13,555 nt of DNA from Clostridia bacterium (GTDB lineage Bacteria > Bacillota_A > Clostridia > Oscillospirales > CAG-272): positions 1-13,555 of the forward strand of contig JAFXNX010000118.1 in the NCBI GenBank assembly GCA_017529175.1, given 5' to 3'. A program made the position numbers and the translations under genes. The first letter of the stretch is position 1; the number at the start of each line of letters is the position of its first letter. The notes under the pieces were generated by a model. The model worked only from the letters and a program-made list of their open reading frames with translations, made no database searches and was not told the DNA's origin. Below are positions 13,537 to 13,555 of this stretch, piece after piece.

Positions 13537-13555
13537 TGGTAACCAGCATGTGGAC

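Larger units (their letters stand above)
8205..13555. mobile_element. Remnant or mini integrative element at tRNA-Arg
   Basis: From the 3' end of tRNA-Arg to the window end the base composition is more AT-rich than the chromosomal genes. All genes seem to belong to one element: parA, a parB-CHAP fusion, a small membrane protein and a tyrosine integrase at the far end. The gene types and order (partition genes at one end, integrase at the other, CHAP hydrolase with Lys/Ala-rich spacer) resemble Tn1549-like conjugative elements of Clostridia. No relaxase, coupling protein, VirB4-like ATPase or mobilisation gene is present, so it cannot transfer by itself. The right boundary is not inside the window and no second copy of the tRNA 3' end was found, so the limits are inferred. 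Confidence 0.65.

Noticed and set aside
1..13555. CRISPR array, rRNA or transposase genes
   Set aside because: No regularly spaced repeats, rRNA signatures or DDE transposase motifs were seen on either strand.

Overview
The window looks like a chromosomal stretch of a low-to-mid GC Firmicute of the class Clostridia, probably an uncultured gut or rumen type. The inference rests on strong GGAGG-type ribosome binding sites with several TTG starts, a small protein resembling DUF6514, an M29 aminopeptidase, and Tn1549-like mobile-element genes. No species is assigned. Positions 1-8050 are GC-rich housekeeping DNA. From about 8205 the composition becomes clearly more AT-rich and the gene content is that of a mobile element.

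Housekeeping part. A PfkB-family sugar kinase (cut by the window edge) is followed by a class II ketose-bisphosphate aldolase, a kinase plus aldolase pair for sugar catabolism. They converge on glyA (serine hydroxymethyltransferase, minus strand) across a 198-bp gap holding at least four perfect hairpins. glyA has a near-perfect sigma-A promoter, divergent from the rnhA (RNase HI)-DUF1294 operon. A small minus-strand protein (DUF6514-like) ends 1 nt from the DUF1294 gene. Next is a tandem-CBS protein whose N-terminal domain carries an RNxxxH motif like that of HEPN domains. It is followed 21 nt later by a tightly coupled set: M29 aminopeptidase, transglutaminase-like protein and DUF89 metal phosphatase, joined by two 1-nt TAATG overlaps.

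Mobile part. A tRNA-Arg(ACG) with its own strong promoter marks the boundary. Beyond it lie a leader with a long intrinsic terminator, parA, one 702-codon reading frame, a small membrane protein with an HETGH zinc-protease motif, and a tyrosine integrase. The integrase gene is flanked by a 15-bp direct repeat and faces away from the tRNA. No relaxase, coupling protein or type IV secretion gene is present. The most striking feature is the 702-codon frame. Its N-terminus is a ParB CTPase domain that stops just where the helix-turn-helix should begin. It then continues in frame into a Lys/Ala-rich, membrane-anchored CHAP hydrolase of the kind found much further along conjugative elements. The simplest reading is that a conjugative element lost its transfer genes by an internal deletion that fused parB to the cell-wall hydrolase gene, leaving a roughly 5-kb remnant or mini-element. 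A misassembly must be excluded. Two long perfect hairpins sit at the fusion point.
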